Source: Bacteroidetes bacterium UBA4414
GTDB lineage: Bacteria; Bacteroidota; Bacteroidia; Chitinophagales; Chitinophagaceae
Length of the DNA stretch: 56,286 nt
Assembly (NCBI GenBank): GCA_002389765.1
Contig: DGQM01000016.1
Location: 7,561 to 63,846, forward strand
Direction of reading: 5' to 3'
In this document: positions 52,727-56,286 of the stretch, piece after piece
Numbering within the stretch: the stretch's first letter is position 1
Layout of the letters: each line of letters starts with the position of its first letter
Translations under genes and position numbers: made by a program
The notes under the pieces: generated by a model
The model's input: only the letters and a program-made list of their open reading frames with translations
Told to the model about the DNA's origin: nothing
The model's database searches: none

Positions 52727-52798
52727 CAGACTTGTGACAAAACGCATATATTTTGTACATTGGCTGTCAGCAAACAAAACACCGTTAAATAATATCTT

Positions 52799-54106
52799 TT
52801 GGAAACGAGGATAAAGAAGCTGTACAGATCTGTTATAGGGCATCATTCTGAATTCACGCTGGAGAACAGAATGTTTAACATGATAAACATCATAGCTATC
52901 GTAGCTGTTGGTATTGCCCTGCCAATGAACTATATGCTTGGCTACCCTACATGGATACTAATCATAACCGCATGTATTTTAGGGCTGCAAGCATACCTAT
53001 ACTATCTTTCAAGAATCAGAAAGCGGTTTTACCTGAGCAGAATACTATTTGCAGTCCTCTCCTACTGTTTCCTTACCCTGAACTTTTTTTACAATTCAGG
53101 GATAGACGGGCCTACTTTCCTTTGTTTCTTCCTAACATATATATTCCTGATAGCCATCTTTCCCAGAAAGACATATTGGCTATGGACAACGCTACACATA
53201 GTTAATGTATTTGCATTATTAATTATTAACCATAACAACCCTGGTATAGCACCAGTAACATACAAAACACTTACTGACAGGGATATAGATACGGCAGTAT
53301 CATTTAGTATAATGCTGGCATTGTCTTATGCAACACTCAACTTCATTCGAGCAAATTATGATTACGAAAAATCGTCTGCTGACAAAAAAACATTAGCAAT
53401 ACAATTACATAATGAAGAACTGGAGAAAGTAAACGCTGAAAAAAACAAGCTATTCTCCATCCTATCACATGACCTGAGAAGCCCATTGAACACCATGCAA
53501 AGCTACCTGGAGCTTCTCTCCTTCAATATGCTGGATGAAAATGAAAAAGCTATTGCTAAGAAGGAACTCTTAGACCTTACAAAGAATACATCAGACCTAT
53601 TATTTAACCTGCTATCATGGTCTAAAACCCAAATGGAAGGCGTTAGTGCAAAACTAAAAGCAAACAATATATCAGAAGTACTTACAAGCACCATTAACAC
53701 ACAACATGCTATTGCCTCTCAAAAAGATATACGCTTTGAAAACAATATAGACAAACGATTGATGGCAACATGCGATGCTGACATGTTGCAACTTGTAGTA
53801 CGCAATCTTTTGAATAATGCTATCAAATTCACCCCATCGTTCGGTAAAATATCCATATCAACAAATACAGATAAAGGCCGCACTATTATAGCTATTGCGG
53901 ATAATGGAAAAGGTATTCCTTTGGAACAACAAAATGAGATATTCTCTCTTAAGATACGCTCCACCTATGGTACCAACAACGAAAAAGGTATTGGCTTGGG
54001 ACTGGTTCTCTGCAAGGAATATATAGAACTGCAAAATGGTACAATCCGATTTGAAAGCCAGCCGCAAGCAGGCACTACATTCTTCATATCGCTACCAACT
54101 GTATAA
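52799..54106 (+). CDS. Membrane sensor histidine kinase (orphan)
   Basis: This 435-residue protein starts with TTG at 52799, which yields the N-terminal sequence (M)ETRIKKLYRSVIGH and the segment FTLENRMFN seen before the first helix; no ATG gives both. Six or so hydrophobic helices span residues ~28-185 with almost no extracellular domain, then a short coiled coil and a HisKA domain (phospho-His H224 in ILSHDLRSPLN) and HATPase domain (N-box NLLNNAIKF, G1 DNGKGIP, G2 KGIGLGLVL). No response regulator gene is in the window. The stimulus is unknown. Confidence 0.87.
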   Translation: METRIKKLYRSVIGHHSEFTLENRMFNMINIIAIVAVGIALPMNYMLGYPTWILIITACILGLQAYLYYLSRIRKRFYLSRILFAVLSYCFLTLNFFYNSGIDGPTFLCFFLTYIFLIAIFPRKTYWLWTTLHIVNVFALLIINHNNPGIAPVTYKTLTDRDIDTAVSFSIMLALSYATLNFIRANYDYEKSSADKKTLAIQLHNEELEKVNAEKNKLFSILSHDLRSPLNTMQSYLELLSFNMLDENEKAIAKKELLDLTKNTSDLLFNLLSWSKTQMEGVSAKLKANNISEVLTSTINTQHAIASQKDIRFENNIDKRLMATCDADMLQLVVRNLLNNAIKFTPSFGKISISTNTDKGRTIIAIADNGKGIPLEQQNEIFSLKIRSTYGTNNEKGIGLGLVLCKEYIELQNGTIRFESQPQAGTTFFISLPTV

Positions 54107-54111
54107 AAAGG

Positions 54112-54139
54112 AAAGCCGACGGGAGAACCCACCGGCTTT
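54112..54139. terminator. Bidirectional terminator
   Basis: AAAGCCG (54112-54118) pairs with CGGCTTT (54133-54139), with an inner GGG/CCC pairing separated by a two-base mismatch. It lies between the convergent histidine-kinase and T9SS genes. Confidence 0.68.
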
Positions 54140-54162
54140 TGTTTAAATAAACCACATGTAAA

Positions 54163-56031
54163 TTATTTGATTACAGTCAGCTTAGTTGTTTTCTGACCAT
54201 TTGCAGATGCTACAGTAATGAAATACATACCAGCATTCACGTTTGTCAGGTCTACGTTATAAGTCTGAGAGCCTGAAGTTTTTCCTGAGAAGATATTTTT
54301 AACAACACGACCTGTCATATCTACCAAGTAGATGTTTACATCAGTATTTTGTTTCAGCGCGATGTTTACATAAGCGTTAGTAGTAGCAGGGTTAGGATAA
54401 ACTGATGTAGCTTCAATATTTTCTTCAATATTTTCTACAGAAACAACTGTTTCATAGAATGTATTGTTAGGATCGAAGTTCGTCCATTTAGCCATCCAGT
54501 TATCACCAGCGCAACCAAATGCACCTACATAGTTAGTTTTAGTAAAGAACGGATCGCTCACTTTTGCAGATGAGAAGTTAGGAACAACAGTTGGCGCATT
54601 GTAATTAGCAAACTTGTTTGAAGTATCTGTATTAATAGCTTTTGAACAATCGAACGGATAAACATTACCTGGGAATGTACCTGCTGGTATGTAAGAAGGC
54701 AATGCTTTACTGTTGTAGATAACCGGAGAAGAACTCTTAGGGAAGAAGTTAGGGTTAAGATCATCAAACGGATTCCACAATGTCAGTTGGCTTGTCATAG
54801 AAGCATACTGGAAGTTGCCAGATGCCGGATCTTGCAGGTAAGCAAACGGACCAGTATACGGTGTCCAATCTGTGTTACCAGATGTAGCAGAGTCAGCATT
54901 AGCAGAAGTAGGTGTTAGTGAACGTGCACCGTTTACTACAAATACGATGTTTTTGTTTGGTGCACCTGCAGGAATACCTGTTGTAGCTGTACCTGCTATG
55001 ATGTTTGATTTGAACTCCATAGAACCACTGCCAATGTTTTTAGTAGTAGAACCATATGAAGAAGAAGATTCATCTATCAACAGACCACAAGCAAAACCAC
55101 CAATGATAGAATTGAACAGGCTCAGTGAGCTACCACGACGGATGTGTACACCCGCAGTGTGCTGAACAACGTCATAAGCTGTAGAAGTAGGTGTAACAAC
55201 CGGCCCTATCATAGTACCATTAGAGAAAACAGCTTTTGTAGCTTTTGAAGCATCTGTTTTACCATCTACTGTACCAGCCAGATAGCTGTCAGATTCGATA
55301 GCTTTAGAACCACTGATATCTGCAACGTTAGGATCTTTCTGAGAAACGAAAAACTGTACTTTACCGCTGAAACCGTTATCATTATCAAAGTCATCATCAA
55401 CCATGCGGTGAGATACCAGATATTTAGCATTTACATTACCACCAAACCATTCGATACCATCATCGCCACCATAAGACACCATGATGTGGTCTATTTGTGT
55501 ACCTGAACCTACGCCACAAAGTGTAAGGCTGTTCACCTCGTTATTAGGAGAGAATGCGATACCACCAAATTCAATACGTACATAAGAAAGTACACCGCTG
55601 TTATCGCTTGCATCTGTACCACCATAGAAAGAACGAGGACCACCTTCTACTTGTGCTTCACCTGCAGTCCAATTTACAGGGGCTTTACCGCATATGATAA
55701 CACCACCCCAGTCGCCATAAGTACGGCTGCCTTGTGGTTCGTTTGATGTGAAGATAATTGGCATATCTGCAGTACCTGCCGCAACAATTTTTGCACCGCG
55801 TTCAACAATCAATGCACCTTTTGTTGCTTTGTCGCCACGGATGATAGTACCCGGATTTATGGTAAGCGTTGTACCATTTGTTACGTATACGTAACCTTTC
55901 AATAAATACTGTTGTCCAGCAGTCCACGTAGTATTTGTAGAGATACTGTCTTTTACTGTAACTGTATTAAACGCAAAGGCTTGCGTTGCTACAGCAATCA
56001 GCGATACTGTTAAGAAGAGAAGTCTTTTCAT
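54163..56031 (-). CDS. Secreted T9SS cargo protein downstream of a TonB receptor
   Basis: This 622-residue protein has a signal peptide (MKRLLFLTVSLIAVATQAFA) and a family-typical body: RGDKATKGALIVERGAKIVAAGT, PIIFTSNEPQGSRTYGDWGGV, then a Gly/Asn-rich parallel-helix-like region (DIEWFGGNVNAKYLV, DDDFDNDNGFSG). The end is a T9SS type A domain (SVYPNPATTNAYVNIAL, DMTGRVVKNIFSG, GMYFITVASANGQKT). In Bacteroidota this family commonly follows a TonB-dependent receptor, as here (partial receptor ends at 56127), and probably forms a surface nutrient-binding pair. Ligand unknown. Confidence 0.88.
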   Translation of the reverse strand: MKRLLFLTVSLIAVATQAFAFNTVTVKDSISTNTTWTAGQQYLLKGYVYVTNGTTLTINPGTIIRGDKATKGALIVERGAKIVAAGTADMPIIFTSNEPQGSRTYGDWGGVIICGKAPVNWTAGEAQVEGGPRSFYGGTDASDNSGVLSYVRIEFGGIAFSPNNEVNSLTLCGVGSGTQIDHIMVSYGGDDGIEWFGGNVNAKYLVSHRMVDDDFDNDNGFSGKVQFFVSQKDPNVADISGSKAIESDSYLAGTVDGKTDASKATKAVFSNGTMIGPVVTPTSTAYDVVQHTAGVHIRRGSSLSLFNSIIGGFACGLLIDESSSSYGSTTKNIGSGSMEFKSNIIAGTATTGIPAGAPNKNIVFVVNGARSLTPTSANADSATSGNTDWTPYTGPFAYLQDPASGNFQYASMTSQLTLWNPFDDLNPNFFPKSSSPVIYNSKALPSYIPAGTFPGNVYPFDCSKAINTDTSNKFANYNAPTVVPNFSSAKVSDPFFTKTNYVGAFGCAGDNWMAKWTNFDPNNTFYETVVSVENIEENIEATSVYPNPATTNAYVNIALKQNTDVNIYLVDMTGRVVKNIFSGKTSGSQTYNVDLTNVNAGMYFITVASANGQKTTKLTVIK

Positions 56032-56077
56032 GTTTTATTATTTGATTGCGAAAGTAGAATGGGTGTGTTATCAGAAG

Positions 56078-56121
56078 ATTGCCGTAACATTAATAACAGA
56101 TTATGTCAATGTTACGGCAAT
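56078..56121 (-). repeat. 14-bp inverted repeat between TonB receptor and T9SS gene
   Basis: ATTGCCGTAACATT (56078-56091) and AATGTTACGGCAAT (56108-56121) are perfect complements with a 16-base spacer. It starts 6 bases after the TonB-receptor stop (minus strand). There is no U-run, so it may stabilise the receptor mRNA's 3' end or act as an operator for the following gene. Confidence 0.6.
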
Positions 56122-56126
56122 ATGTA

Positions 56127-56286
56127 TTAAAGCTTCATTTTCAAGCCTATCGTGAAATAACGGCCGGGCCTGTATTCCATGATAGCCTTGTCTGTTGAGT
56201 TCACGTCATTGTAATTTTTATCAACTTTGTTATCATAGTTTACATCTTGTACTTGTCTCACCTTCTGGTTCAATAAATTTTGGATA
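56127..56286 (-). CDS. TonB-dependent receptor, C-terminal part only
   Basis: The minus strand from the window edge reads through ...QNLLNQKVRQVQDV, MEYRPGRYFTIGLKMKL and a TAA at 56127-56129. The closing beta strand with alternating residues and terminal KL, preceded by YRPGR, is the usual end of SusC/CirA-like TonB-dependent receptors. 53 residues are visible; the rest lies outside. It is upstream of, and in the same direction as, the T9SS cargo gene at 54163-56031, which fits a receptor plus surface-protein operon. Confidence 0.8.
   Translation of the reverse strand, partial: IQNLLNQKVRQVQDVNYDNKVDKNYNDVNSTDKAIMEYRPGRYFTIGLKMKL

Noticed and set aside
1..56286. tRNA, rRNA or riboswitch
   Set aside because: No cloverleaf, rRNA-like segment or recognisable riboswitch core was found by reading the intergenic regions; a covariance-model scan would be decisive.

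Overview
The window looks like chromosomal DNA of a Bacteroidota bacterium, most likely from the Chitinophagales/Chitinophagaceae side of the phylum. The evidence is several secreted proteins with C-terminal type IX secretion (T9SS type A) sorting domains, a TonB-dependent receptor next to a surface protein, OmpP1/FadL, DUF6089 and DUF5995 family proteins, a CusA-TolC fusion, a short eukaryote/archaea-like ProS, and TAnnTTTG promoter -7 boxes. Coding density is high. No gap between genes exceeds 300 bases; the largest are about 200-230 (39831-40059, 1622-1826, 33305-33507, 16511-16709, 31464-31660). I saw no tRNA, rRNA, CRISPR array, transposase or integrase.

Layout. 1-1621: three tandem tail-collar (MdpB-like) proteins, the first cut by the window edge. 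1827-3751: a tight operon of a PiuC/YbiX-type dioxygenase, an Asp/Asn hydroxylase-like protein and a HEAGH zincin-like protein. 3931-9476: small membrane protein, lipoprotein, BBE-like flavoprotein and, divergently, a beta-propeller amidohydrolase. 9544-15534: a metal-efflux operon (small exported protein, CusA-TolC fusion, CusB-like adaptor). 15596-19894: an AraC regulator divergent from a redox/detoxification operon (tautomerase, atypical SDR, DJ-1/PfpI, NTF2-like, nitronate monooxygenase). 19986-27599: NDH-2, a terminase-small-subunit-like protein, an AT-rich HEPN gene coupled to a YjbR gene, DUF5995, a secreted possible papain-like protein and a pentapeptide-repeat protein.

27677-39830: a T9SS cargo protein, ParE, a lone AT-rich class III cyclase, two outer-membrane proteins, a Gly/Tyr/Gln-rich exported protein, ProS, a secreted S74-chaperone protein and another T9SS cargo. 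40060-56286: an alpha-helical repeat-like protein, a secreted purple acid phosphatase, a previously unmarked 50-residue membrane protein, MnmH/SelD (selenouridine tRNA modification), an acyl-CoA synthetase, an ABC ATPase with an FtsX-like permease, assorted small proteins, a LOG-family hydrolase, an orphan histidine kinase, and a T9SS surface protein downstream of a TonB-dependent receptor (partial at the edge).

Working together: the efflux genes form a full tripartite pump in two large polypeptides. The AraC gene sits between that pump and the redox operon and could control either. MnmH and SelD together make and use selenophosphate. The most unusual items are the tail-collar/dioxygenase/zincin neighbourhood, the pump fusion with an embedded signal peptide, the SDR lacking its catalytic tyrosine, and two AT-rich single-gene islands (HEPN and cyclase) that resemble acquired or defence-type cargo. 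No complete known defence system is visible.
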